This document shows positions 34,922 to 42,917 of a stretch of DNA of 48,135 nt, in pieces. Position numbers and translations under genes: made by a program. The notes below the pieces were generated by a model. It was not told where the DNA came from, searched no databases, and saw only the letters and a list, made by a program, of their open reading frames with translations. This DNA is from Streptomyces sp. NRRL S-118 (GTDB taxonomy: Bacteria; Actinomycetota; Actinomycetes; Streptomycetales; Streptomycetaceae), in NCBI RefSeq assembly GCF_000716335.1, contig NZ_KL591006.1:279182-327316 (forward strand). The letters run 5' to 3'. The first letter of the stretch is position 1; every line of letters starts with the position of its first letter.

Positions 34922-35761
34922 CTACGCCCCGACCTTGCCCGCGTAGATGTCCCGGTGGGGCGGCAGCTGTACGACGACGGGCACGCCGAACCCGTACAGG
35001 AGCGTCGTCGAGGCGACCGCGACCGTCCGCCCCTGGTTGGTGAAACTGAACCGGTGCCGCACCTTGCGCAGCCGCCCCTCGCGGTCCAGGTACACGTCGA
35101 ACGGCACCGCGTCCATGGCGAAGCCTTTCGCCGCCGCCGCGAGCGCACCTCTGACCTGCGGTGACGCCTCCCGCGCCGCCCGCGCGAGATCGGTGACGCC
35201 CCGGTAGTGCGTGACCGGCACCCCGGCCAGCTCCTCCTCTCCGACGTAGCTCACCCGCCGGGCACCGCGCAGCAGCTCGGCCGCCGCGGCCGGGTCGGTC
35301 GCCCCGCCGGTGACGAGGTTGCCGTCGGCGAGGCTCGTCGTGTCGACGCGCACCCACTTGTCGGCGGGGACACCTGCTCCCCGGTTCTTCATGTACAGCG
35401 CTCCGGGCGCGAGGAGTTCCGTGATCGGCCGGTGCCCGCTGGTCCCGGCGGCGTCCTTCGGCAGCACCACCTTCAGCCGCCCCTGCCACCGGGAGAAGTC
35501 GTACGCACCCTCGCCGCGGATCGTCACGCGCGTCCCGCCGGTCGCCATCTCCATCGACGTACGCGCCTTGGACGTGCCCGCGCGCACCAGCGCGTCGGGA
35601 GCACCCCGTACGGCGGCGGCGGCCGCGGCCGCGTCCACGCCGGGGCTCGCGTCGGCGGGGCCGGAGCACCCGCTGACCGTCGCGGCCACCACGCCGGCCG
35701 CGACGAGGGCGACCGCGCCGCTCCTGCGTCCGCGGCGCCGCTGCCGTTGCTGCACCACCAT
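34922..35761 (-). CDS. LppX/LprG-like lipoprotein
   Basis: A 279-residue lipoprotein: basic n-region (QQRQRRRGRR), hydrophobic stretch, lipobox VSGC (Cys about residue 32), then a mature domain resembling the LppX/LprAFG fold (DUF1396-like), which binds lipids in mycobacteria. Phrases such as DKWVRVDTTSLADGNL and GVPVTHYRGVTDL are typical of the Streptomyces members. ATG 35761 is the last start that retains the signal peptide. The upstream region has simple CCTGC repeats. Confidence 0.82.
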   Translation of the reverse strand: MVVQQRQRRRGRRSGAVALVAAGVVAATVSGCSGPADASPGVDAAAAAAAVRGAPDALVRAGTSKARTSMEMATGGTRVTIRGEGAYDFSRWQGRLKVVLPKDAAGTSGHRPITELLAPGALYMKNRGAGVPADKWVRVDTTSLADGNLVTGGATDPAAAAELLRGARRVSYVGEEELAGVPVTHYRGVTDLARAAREASPQVRGALAAAAKGFAMDAVPFDVYLDREGRLRKVRHRFSFTNQGRTVAVASTTLLYGFGVPVVVQLPPHRDIYAGKVGA

Positions 35762-35790
35762 CGCCTGCAACCCCCAACGCCTAGACGCTG

Positions 35791-35841
35791 CTGCCTGCCT
35801 GCTTACCTGTTGCCTGCTTGCCTGCTCTTCGCCTGCGCTTG
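35791..35841. repeat. CCTGC simple-sequence repeat
   Basis: TGCCTGC-type units occur about six times in 51 bases upstream of the lipoprotein gene. There is no exact period; it looks like slippage-generated low complexity. Confidence 0.6.
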
Positions 35842-35940
35842 CACGAGATCCCCGCCCCTCGACCCGGGTCCCGGGAGCCCGGGGTACCCCATCCGCATAA
35901 CGACCACCCCGGCTCCCCGTCACGCCGGTACCGTGGAGGC

Positions 35941-36123
35941 GTGCCTGCGCATGACTCGCCGCCCACCGTCACCAGCGACCACGAAGCCACCACGGTCGAA
36001 CGCGGCTCCTTCTGCCTCGCCCGCTGCAGCTGTGGATGGTCGGGCCCCGCGAGACGCTCCCGGGACCGGGCGCGTACGGACGCGGCGGCTCACCTCGCCG
36101 CACCGCATCCCGGCGCCGGCTGA
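35941..36123 (+). CDS. 60-residue Cys-rich conserved small protein
   Basis: GTG 35941 opens a 60-codon frame with VERGSFCLARCSCGWSGPAR, a motif I recognise in many Streptomyces small proteins of unknown role (CxxxCxCGWxGPARRSRDxAxxDA). The three clustered cysteines suggest metal binding. GGAGG sits directly before the start (TACCGT is 6 bases upstream), so the mRNA may be leaderless. The 259 bases that follow, up to 36382, hold no gene I can support. Confidence 0.6.
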   Translation: MPAHDSPPTVTSDHEATTVERGSFCLARCSCGWSGPARRSRDRARTDAAAHLAAPHPGAG

Positions 36124-36382
36124 ACACCGGCCGCGACCGGGCGGCGTGCGTGGGGCGGGTGGGCGCGGGCATGGGGCGCGTGGCCGGAAACCGCCGCCGA
36201 CCCGCCGCACCCCCGCGCATTCACCGGGCGGGGCAGGGCGCCTGACGGCGCGCCAGGCTCCGTGGATCCGCGGTCCCGGCGGGACGGGGAGGGCAGACGC
36301 CAAAAGGCGCCCCGCCGCTCACGCCGCGAGCGCGGCCTGAGCGCGAGACCGGGCCCGACCGGCGAGACCGGCGGGACGCCGC

Positions 36383-37093
36383 CTAGGCCGCGAGGTCGTT
36401 GTCGTCGCCTTCGAGGCGCTGCTCGGGCAGGTCCAGCGGCTCGTGCCGGTCGGCCCACACGGGCGCCCTGCGCGACCGTACGAGCCGGCCGGCGCGCCGG
36501 GAGCGGGCCACCGCGGAGAAGACCGGCGTCAGCAGCGCGAGGGCGACGGGGGCGAGGAGCAGCGCGACGGCCGTGCCGAGGGCGAACCCGCCGACCACGT
36601 CCGTGGGGTAGTGGACGCCCATGTAGACGCGGCAGAAGCCCTCGGCGAGGGCGAGTCCGATGGCCGCGAGACCGAACCAGCGGTGGGCGAGGAAGAGCGC
36701 GACGCCGATACCCATGGCCATGGTGGCGTGGTCGCTCACGAACGAGAAGTCCGTCTTCCCGTCGACCAGGACCTCCAGGCCCTGATGCTCGAGGAAGGGT
36801 CTGGGCCTCTCCACGAACCCCCGGATGGGGATGTTGACGAGCAGGGCGATCCCCGCGGCGAGCGGCGCCCAGACCAGCCCGGCGACCGCCGCGACGGAGT
36901 CCTCCACGGTGCCGCGCCGGCGAACGGTCCACCAGCACCAGAGCACGACAAGGACCAGCGCGAGCATGATTCCGTACTCGCCCACGAACTCCATGACCCG
37001 GTCGAGCCACGTCGGGGCGTCCTTGGCCAGCCCGTTGATGTCGTAGAGCAGGCTGACATCGGGGTTCGAACCGTCCGATGCGAGTTCAGCCAT
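36383..37093 (-). CDS. PAP2-superfamily phosphatase (undecaprenyl-PP phosphatase-like)
   Basis: A 236-residue membrane phosphatase with five or six helices. The three PAP2 motifs are present: RGFVERPRP (residues ~91-99), SDHA (FVSDHATMAMG) and CRVYMGVHYPTDVVGG. It could dephosphorylate undecaprenyl diphosphate or phosphatidic acid at the outer face of the membrane. A GGAAC-N18-GTT sequence upstream (37134-37159) suggests ECF sigma control, consistent with envelope homeostasis. The adjacent wall hydrolase gene on the same strand ends 121 bases upstream. Confidence 0.9.
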   Translation of the reverse strand: MAELASDGSNPDVSLLYDINGLAKDAPTWLDRVMEFVGEYGIMLALVLVVLWCWWTVRRRGTVEDSVAAVAGLVWAPLAAGIALLVNIPIRGFVERPRPFLEHQGLEVLVDGKTDFSFVSDHATMAMGIGVALFLAHRWFGLAAIGLALAEGFCRVYMGVHYPTDVVGGFALGTAVALLLAPVALALLTPVFSAVARSRRAGRLVRSRRAPVWADRHEPLDLPEQRLEGDDNDLAA

Positions 37094-37133
37094 CTGCTGC
37101 GGCCCCTTGCCTTGTCACTGTGTCAGTCCAGGG

Positions 37134-37159
37134 AACGACACGAGGGAAGCGTACGTTCC
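37134..37159 (-). promoter_or_regulatory. Candidate ECF-type promoter of the PAP2 gene
   Basis: On the minus strand GGAAC (37155-37159) is followed after exactly 18 bases by GTT (37134-37136), resembling sigma-E/sigma-R type promoters. The start would leave a leader of roughly 35 bases. Confidence 0.45.
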
Positions 37160-37214
37160 ACTCTCCACCGAACGATCACGATGACGTTACCGAAGAGAGA
37201 TGCGTCGCCGCAGC

Positions 37215-38237
37215 TCAGGCCCCTCCGGCCGCTCTGTTGGGCAGCGCTTTCGCGCCATCCTCGGTGACGCGGGTGGCGCCGAAGTAGTCGGGGGTGTCGA
37301 TCTTGTCGAAACGGATCACGGCCCCGGTGTACGGCGCGTTGATCATGTACCCGCCGCCGACGTAGAGACCCACGTGCCGGATGGCCCGCGAGTTGGTCAA
37401 GTCGTCGGAGAAGAACACCAGATCACCGGGCAGCAGTTCGTCCCGTGAGGGGTGCGGCCCGGCGTTGTACTGGTCGTTCGCCACGCGCGGCAGCTCGATC
37501 CCCACCGTCCGGTAGGCGGCCTGCGTCAGCCCGGAGCAGTCGAACCGGCCCTGCTGCTCGGGCGTGCCGTTGCCACCCCACAGGTAGGGCGTCCCCAGCT
37601 TCTTCTGCGCGAAGTAGATGGCCCCGGCGGCCTGGCGCGACGGCTCCACCCGCCCGACGGGCCGGGCGAAGCTCTTCTCCAGGGACCGGATGATCCGGAC
37701 GTAGTTCTGCGTCTCGCTGATGCGCGGCACGCCGCCGGCCTTTATCACCCGGTACGCGCCCGCGTTGTAGGCGGCGAGCATGTTGTTCGTCCGGTCGCCG
37801 GGCACGTTCCTGACGTATCCGGCCAACTCGCAGTCGTAGGAGGCGGCTGACGGAATGGCATCCGCCGGGTCCCACACGTCGCGGTCGCCGTCCTTGTCGC
37901 CGTCGATGCCGTGCGTGGCCCAGGTGCCGGGGATGAACTGCGCGATGCCCATGGCATTGGCGTGGCTGGTCACCTTCGGGTTCCAGCCGCTCTCCTGGTA
38001 CAGCTGCGCGGCGAGCAGCGCGGGGTTGATGGCGGGGCACAGGTTCCCCCACTTCTGCACGAGCCCCTGGTACGCCGCCGGCACGGCCCCCTTGGCCAGC
38101 CCGACGGCACCGTTGACCCCGGCCCCCGCACCCCCGAGAAGGCCGGCTGCCGCGGAGTACGTCCCGACGACGAGCAGCGCGAGGAAGCCCATGCACAGGC
38201 CGACGGCCCCCCCGGCGACGAGCCAGCCCTTACGCAC
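37215..38237 (-). CDS. Membrane-anchored SLT transglycosylase / NlpC-P60 endopeptidase
   Basis: A 340-residue bifunctional wall hydrolase: N-terminal membrane anchor (about 8-32), lytic transglycosylase domain with catalytic Glu in LYQESGWNPK and AQFIPGTW, then an NlpC/P60 domain with C in FDCSGLTQAAY and H in RHVGLYVGGG. It would cut glycan strands and peptide stems. This domain pair is that of VirB1-like/T4SS hydrolases of Gram-positive bacteria, so it may serve the cmd operon 2 kb away. I chose GTG 38237 over TTG 38243, because GAGGGG is 9 bases upstream of the former and only 3 from the latter. Confidence 0.9.
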   Translation of the reverse strand: MRKGWLVAGGAVGLCMGFLALLVVGTYSAAAGLLGGAGAGVNGAVGLAKGAVPAAYQGLVQKWGNLCPAINPALLAAQLYQESGWNPKVTSHANAMGIAQFIPGTWATHGIDGDKDGDRDVWDPADAIPSAASYDCELAGYVRNVPGDRTNNMLAAYNAGAYRVIKAGGVPRISETQNYVRIIRSLEKSFARPVGRVEPSRQAAGAIYFAQKKLGTPYLWGGNGTPEQQGRFDCSGLTQAAYRTVGIELPRVANDQYNAGPHPSRDELLPGDLVFFSDDLTNSRAIRHVGLYVGGGYMINAPYTGAVIRFDKIDTPDYFGATRVTEDGAKALPNRAAGGA

Positions 38238-38361
38238 CGTCAACCACCCCTCACGACATGGCCGTCCACCGTGCGTCAGTGTAGGTGGCGGACCACGCCT
38301 TCAGGAGGTTGACGGTGAGGACGAGCCGGATGTCGGCCGGACCCCTCACCCCGCGGACGCC

Positions 38362-39252
38362 TCAGGCGGCGGGCCGCTTCAGGACCTCGACGAGGCTCGA
38401 CGCGCTGTCCGCGCCGCGCCCGGCCGCCTCGCCGCGCCGGAAGATCTCGAGGACCGCGGCCGGGAGGGCCCCGTCGACGCCCGCGTCCAGGGCGGTGTGC
38501 AGGACGTGCTCGGCGCTGGCCGCACCCATGGTGAGCCGGTCGACGTCACCGCCGTGGTCGCCTGCGTCGATGCGGGGCGTGTAGAACTCGAGGAACCGGG
38601 TGAGGTCCAGGGCCCCCGTGGCGAGCGGCAGGATGTCGGCGGCCGTCAGGCCGTGGGCGCCGGCCATGGCGACCGCCTGCCAGTAACCGGTCAGGGCGGT
38701 CCAGAACATGACCATGTTGAGCTGGTACAGGAACGCGGCCAGGCCGGGGTCCTCACCCCGGTGGTCGGCGCCGGTCAAAACCTCCAGGGTGGCGCGGTGG
38801 GCGTCGAAGACCTCCCGCGGGCCGCTGTAGAGGGTGGTGGACGCGGGGCTGCCGATCCCCGAGGGCGGCGTCAGCACGCCGCCGGTGAGCTGCGTGGCGC
38901 CGTGCTCGGCGGCCCAGGCGGCCGCGGCCCGTGCCTTGGCGGGCGTGTCGGAGGTGAGGTTGACCAGGACGCGGCCGGACAGGACGGCGGGGTCGGCGGC
39001 GCCCAGGACCGCGTACAGGGCGTCGTAGTCCGTGAGGCTCAGCACGACCAGCTCGTTGGTGGCGAGGGCGTCGGACACGGATGCGGCGCGCACGGCCCCG
39101 CGCGCGACGAGGTCGTCGGCGCGGGAGGCGGTGCGGTTCCAGAGCGTGACGTCGTGTCCGCGGTCGAGGAACGCGGTGGCCATGGCCCGGCCCATCGGGC
39201 CGAGGCCGATGACGGTGACGGAGGTCTTGCTCGTGCTGCGCGTGCTGCTCAT
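38362..39252 (-). CDS. NAD(P)-dependent oxidoreductase, imine-reductase-like
   Basis: A 296-residue beta-hydroxyacid-dehydrogenase-like enzyme. The Rossmann motif is GLGPMGRAMA with VTLWNRT following, the form typical of imine reductases (NADPH-preferring). The C-terminal helical domain has LYQLNMVMFWTALTGYWQAV, where imine reductases usually carry a catalytic Asp or Tyr and Gln appears here, so the reaction is uncertain. It is divergent from a TetR gene, with two near-identical operators between them; the pair is probably an inducible detoxification or metabolic unit. Confidence 0.82.
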   Translation of the reverse strand: MSSTRSTSKTSVTVIGLGPMGRAMATAFLDRGHDVTLWNRTASRADDLVARGAVRAASVSDALATNELVVLSLTDYDALYAVLGAADPAVLSGRVLVNLTSDTPAKARAAAAWAAEHGATQLTGGVLTPPSGIGSPASTTLYSGPREVFDAHRATLEVLTGADHRGEDPGLAAFLYQLNMVMFWTALTGYWQAVAMAGAHGLTAADILPLATGALDLTRFLEFYTPRIDAGDHGGDVDRLTMGAASAEHVLHTALDAGVDGALPAAVLEIFRRGEAAGRGADSASSLVEVLKRPAA

Positions 39253-39273
39253 GGGAATCCCTTCGCGACGTAC

Positions 39274-39339
39274 TAGAACGAACGCTCTATCCAGAGCATG
39301 GGCAGGACCGTAGCACAGACCAGTGGAACGAACGCTCTA
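39274..39339. promoter_or_regulatory. Two TetR operators between the reductase and TetR genes
   Basis: The 14-mer GAACGAACGCTCTA occurs at 39276-39289 and 39326-39339, 50 bp apart; each copy is part of a near-palindrome (TAGAACGAACGCTCTA at 39274-39289). One copy is placed for each divergent gene. Confidence 0.82.
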
Positions 39340-39364
39340 CTCACCCGCCGGGTAGGATCGCCCC

Positions 39365-39991
39365 ATGAAGACCCCGGCCCCCGCCGACCTCCCCCGCCCC
39401 GGCACCGCGGCCGCCTCTCCGGCCGGCACCCGCGAACGGATCGTCGTCGCCGCGGCCCGCCTCATCCAGCGCCAGGGGTACGTCGGGACCGGCATCAAGC
39501 AGATCGCCCAGGAGGCACCGGCCACCCTCGGCTCCGTCTACCACTTCTTCCCCGGCGGCAAGGAAGCCGTGGCCGTCGCCGCCCTCACCCACAGCGGCGA
39601 GGAGTTCGCCGTCCTGCTGCGCGACGCCCTCGCCGCCGAGGACGACCCCGCCGCGGCGGTCGACGCCTGCGCCCGCCTGCTGGCCGAGGCCCTGCGCGCG
39701 TCCGGCTGGGTGGACGGCTGCCCCGTCACCGCCGCCGCCCTGGAGACCCTCGGCGACGCGGACTCCGAGATCCAGCGGACCTGCGCCGCCGTCCTGCGCG
39801 GCTGGCAGGACATCGTCGCCGACAAGCTGCTGGCGGCCGGCCTGCCGGCTGCCGACGCCCGCGAGCTGGCCGTGACGGTCATCAACACCCTCGAGGGCGC
39901 CGAGGTCACCGCCCAGATCAACCGCGACACCGAGCCCCTGCTGGTGGCGGGCCGTCACCTGGCGCGCCTCGTCGCGGCGTACGCCGGCTGA
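39365..39991 (+). CDS. TetR-family regulator
   Basis: A 208-residue repressor: N-terminal TetR HTH (TRERIVVAAARLIQRQGYVG, then IAQEAPATLGSVYHFFPGGKE) and a ligand-binding domain like that of the LmrA/YxaF group (WVDGCPVTAAALETLGDAD). The ligand is unknown. ATG 39365 is preceded by TAGGAT six bases upstream. It probably represses itself and the divergent imine-reductase-like gene via the two operators. Confidence 0.9.
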   Translation: MKTPAPADLPRPGTAAASPAGTRERIVVAAARLIQRQGYVGTGIKQIAQEAPATLGSVYHFFPGGKEAVAVAALTHSGEEFAVLLRDALAAEDDPAAAVDACARLLAEALRASGWVDGCPVTAAALETLGDADSEIQRTCAAVLRGWQDIVADKLLAAGLPAADARELAVTVINTLEGAEVTAQINRDTEPLLVAGRHLARLVAAYAG

Positions 39992-40316
39992 CGCCCACCG
40001 CCGCACCCACCTCCTCCGCGCGCACCCGAGCCCCCGGCGCACCCGCACACCGCCGCGACTGCCCCAAGAGTGCAACAACGACAGTCATTGCCCGGAGTCA
40101 CCCCCCGTGATACACAGAGTGACCGTGCGCGTACTTGTACGGACCACGTCCACCGCTCGGCGCAGGTCACGGCGGCCGGGTCGGTCAAACGTGCGGGGAT
40201 CGGGTAAAGAGACCAGCCAAGTCGGCATACGTGGACGGTTTCATCAGCGAAGATAGTGCGATGACCCGTGCCGAGGGGCAGGGGCGTCGAACTACCCAAC
40301 AGGGGCGGTGAGTTAC
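39992..40316. other. 325-base region upstream of the cmd-like operon
   Basis: No gene is seen. The first ~90 bases are GC-rich trailer of the TetR gene. The rest is less GC-rich and includes AGTGCAACAACGACAGTCATT and GATACACAGAGTGACC segments. A -10-like GATAGT lies near 40250. This is the only place for the operon promoter. A TAAAG about 110 bases upstream of the start does not have a good WhiG-type -10. Confidence 0.6.
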
Positions 40317-40625
40317 ATGTACCTGGCGGCTGAAAAAGGCGACATCACCACCATCATCGGCGGAATCGCCCCGAACTGGGGGCCTTTCGGCAGCCTCGGG
40401 AACGAGGCCCGCGTGATGATCGAAGTGGTGATGGCCGTGGCCATCCTGCTGTGCCTGGGCATCGCGATCTGGGGCGCGGCGAAGCAGCGCATCGGCGCGA
40501 CGGCCCTCCGCGACACGTTCAGCGCCGAACAGGGCAAAGGCCTGATCGTGGCGGGCCTGACCGGGGTCTTCATCATCGGATCACTGGGCACGCTGTTCAC
40601 CATCGTCTACGGCATGGCCGTCTGA
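40317..40625 (+). CDS. cmdF: Small two-helix membrane protein, VirB2-like (CmdF)
   Basis: A 102-residue protein with two transmembrane helices (EARVMIEVVMAVAILLCLGI and LIVAGLTGVFIIGSLGTLFT) joined by a short basic loop. This size and topology are those of VirB2/TrbC-like subunits of type IV secretion systems, but sequence identity cannot be judged by eye. It is first in the six-gene operon that I match to cmdFEDCBA (SCO4131-SCO4126) of S. coelicolor. ATG 40317 has GGTGAG upstream; GTG 40308 nine bases earlier is an alternative. Confidence 0.75.
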   Translation: MYLAAEKGDITTIIGGIAPNWGPFGSLGNEARVMIEVVMAVAILLCLGIAIWGAAKQRIGATALRDTFSAEQGKGLIVAGLTGVFIIGSLGTLFTIVYGMAV

Positions 40626-40738
40626 CCCTCCGCCAGCTGCCCGCCCGGGCCCGCCCGGAACCCGGCTCCACCGAGGTTGCGTCACCTGATGTCAAGTCAC
40701 CGCACAGCACAGCGAAAGGTTGAGGGGGCGTACCCGTC

Positions 40739-41551
40739 ATGAGCCTCGGCGACGAGAACGACGGCGGCCAGACCCGTACCCGCCTGCCCGAGGGCGGTGC
40801 CGGCGACGTCTACGGCGGCGCCCGCCGCCCGGCGCGCAACTCGCGCTCGCTGATCACCGTGGTGGGTGTGGTGGTGCTGCTGATCGCCGCCATCGCGTTC
40901 GCGAACCGGAGCGGCGACGGCGACGGCGACACCGGCGACGGCGCGAAGGGCCCGGGCGCCGCGGCCCCCACGTCCGCGACGGGCGTCCGCCCGGTCTCGG
41001 GCAGGAACGGCACGATCCCGACGGGGTACGCCCACGACGAACAGGGGGCGCAGAGCGCGGCGTCCAACTACGCCGTCGCCCTCGGATCCGACGGCATGTT
41101 CAAGACGGACAGTCGGCACGCGATCGTCGACACTGTCTACGCGCCGACCGCCGCAGCGAAGCTCAAGGGGCCGCAGGACGAGGCGTACTCACCCGACTTC
41201 CTGCAGAAGCTGGGCCTGGACGCCGACGGCAACCCTCCCCAGGGCAGCACCTTCGTCTCCCGGACCATCCCCATCGGCACCAAGGTCGAGAGTTTCAGTG
41301 GGGACACCGCCAAGGTGTCGGTCTGGTACACGGGCCTGATCGGGATGTCCGGTCCGGAGTCGACCGACCCCGTGAGCACCACCTGGAAGACGTGGACCTT
41401 CGATCTGCAGTGGACCGACAACGACTGGAAGGTCACAGCGGACTCCCAGAAGGACGGACCGGCACCCGTGCCTGGGGACATCGCGGCCTCCAGCGCGGAC
41501 GACATCAGTAAGGCCGTTGCGGAATACGGAGGCTTCACGTATGCCCGGTAG
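40739..41551 (+). CDS. cmdE: Bitopic membrane protein, VirB8/TcpC-like (CmdE)
   Basis: A 270-residue protein: short cytoplasmic N-terminus, one membrane helix (SLITVVGVVVLLIAAIAFAN, about 37-56), an acidic Gly/Asp linker, and an extracytoplasmic domain (about 100-265) rich in beta strands ending WTFDLQWTDNDWKVTA, which looks like the NTF2-like fold of VirB8/TcpC. In type IV systems such proteins build the envelope scaffold. The stop overlaps the cmdD start by 11 bases. ATG 40739 follows GAGGGGGC. Confidence 0.75.
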   Translation: MSLGDENDGGQTRTRLPEGGAGDVYGGARRPARNSRSLITVVGVVVLLIAAIAFANRSGDGDGDTGDGAKGPGAAAPTSATGVRPVSGRNGTIPTGYAHDEQGAQSAASNYAVALGSDGMFKTDSRHAIVDTVYAPTAAAKLKGPQDEAYSPDFLQKLGLDADGNPPQGSTFVSRTIPIGTKVESFSGDTAKVSVWYTGLIGMSGPESTDPVSTTWKTWTFDLQWTDNDWKVTADSQKDGPAPVPGDIAASSADDISKAVAEYGGFTYAR

Positions 41552-42917
41552 TCCTCGGCGCCGGACCGGATCGGTCGTCGTCGCACTGGCGGCCGCTCAG
41601 ACGGCCCTGTTCCTCTTCGCGGGCCGCGCGGCGGCGGCGCCCACTCCGGTCCCCACCCCGTCACCGTCACCCAGTGCCAGCAATGACCCTTGCGATCTGC
41701 TGATCGGCCCCGCCAAGGAGTACTGCGTCAGCGGAGACGGTGCCGGCCGCACAGGCCGCTCCGCGCCCACCGACCCCGCCTCCGCCCTCGACCCCCTCGC
41801 CTCCCTCGCCCGCGGCTGCGCCGACGCCGCCTCCTGGATCGTCACCAAGCTCAGCGATGCCGTGAAGAACACCGCCGAGGTGGACTTCACCAACCCCACC
41901 TTCCTCAAGCAGTACGCCGTCGTCTTCGCCGCCTCCACCGTCCTCACCCTCGTCCTGTGGCTGCTGGCCGTCGCCAAGCGCGCCATCCGCGGCGTGCCCC
42001 TCGCCACCGCGCTCTCCGAGGCGATCGGGTTCCTCTGGCTGACGGTCCTGGCCTCCGCCTTCACACCGCTGATCCTCTACACGGTCGTCTCCGCGACCGA
42101 CGGCGTCACCGAGGTCATCGCCGGCGGCACCGGCGGCCAGACCGACGTGTTCTTCGGGTCCTTCTCCGAGGCCCTCAAGAAGGGCGACGACATCGGCGGC
42201 GGCCCGATCATGCTGATCGTCGTGTCCCTCGTGTCGATCCTCGCCGCCGGCATCCTCTGGCTCGAGCTCGTCATCCGCGCCGCCCTGCTCTACGTCGGAG
42301 CCCTCCTCGGCACGGTCGTGTACGCCGGCCTCGTCGACAAGAACATGTGGGGCCACGTGCGCCGCTGGGCCGGGATCATGATCGCCGTGATCCTGGTCAA
42401 GCCGGTCATCGTGATCGTCCTCGGCCTGGCCGGCGCCCTGTCCGCCGACGACGGCCCCAACGCCTTCTCCGCGGTCGTCTCGGGCCTCGCCATCATCCTG
42501 CTCGCCATCTTCGCCTCCGCGATGATCTACCGCTTCGTGCCCGGCTTCGGCGACGAGATCGCCTCCGCCCGTACGAACCGCAAGCAGGCCACCGACGGCG
42601 CCCAGGCCGCCGCGGTCATCTCCTCCCCCGCCGCCCTCGTCTCCCAGGGCATCAAGACGCACAGCAGCCGCAGCCACCAGCGCAGCGGTGGCGGCGAGCA
42701 GCCCCAGCCCGCCGCCGTCAGCGGCGGCATGGCCGCCCACAGCTCCCGCACCGCGCCCGCCGGGTCCGCGGGCGGTGGCGGAGCCGTCCCCTCCGCCGCG
42801 CCCCCGCCACCCGCGCCCCGCAGCCCCAGTAGCAGCAGTCCCACCACGAGCACCCCGCACAGCCACCGCAACAGCTCAGGCACCGGCACAGGAAGTTCAG
42901 GAGGTGGAGGGCGTTGA
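41541..42917 (+). CDS. cmdD: Polytopic membrane protein, VirB6/TrbL-like (CmdD)
   Basis: A 458-residue protein with a cleavable signal (RRRTGSVVVALAAAQTALFL ... AAAAPTP), a short extracytoplasmic segment with two Cys (DPCDLLIGPAKEYC), five or six membrane helices from about residue 130 to 335, and a ~120-residue Ser/Gly/Pro-rich cytoplasmic tail. Large loops and helix pattern resemble VirB6/TrbL/PrgH-type T4SS channel subunits. ATG 41541 has GGAGG 9 bases upstream. The stop is coupled to cmdC through TTGA. Confidence 0.8.
   Translation: MPGSPRRRTGSVVVALAAAQTALFLFAGRAAAAPTPVPTPSPSPSASNDPCDLLIGPAKEYCVSGDGAGRTGRSAPTDPASALDPLASLARGCADAASWIVTKLSDAVKNTAEVDFTNPTFLKQYAVVFAASTVLTLVLWLLAVAKRAIRGVPLATALSEAIGFLWLTVLASAFTPLILYTVVSATDGVTEVIAGGTGGQTDVFFGSFSEALKKGDDIGGGPIMLIVVSLVSILAAGILWLELVIRAALLYVGALLGTVVYAGLVDKNMWGHVRRWAGIMIAVILVKPVIVIVLGLAGALSADDGPNAFSAVVSGLAIILLAIFASAMIYRFVPGFGDEIASARTNRKQATDGAQAAAVISSPAALVSQGIKTHSSRSHQRSGGGEQPQPAAVSGGMAAHSSRTAPAGSAGGGGAVPSAAPPPPAPRSPSSSSPTTSTPHSHRNSSGTGTGSSGGGGR

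Noticed and set aside
38238..38361. Possible c-di-AMP (ydaO-type) riboswitch before the NlpC/P60 gene, as for other Streptomyces wall hydrolases
   Set aside because: The upstream region is only about 120 bases and shows no ydaO-like conserved blocks.
40200..40235. WhiG-type promoter (TAAAG ... GCATACG) upstream of the cmd-like operon
   Set aside because: Spacing is right but the -10 matches the GCCGATAA consensus at about three of eight positions.
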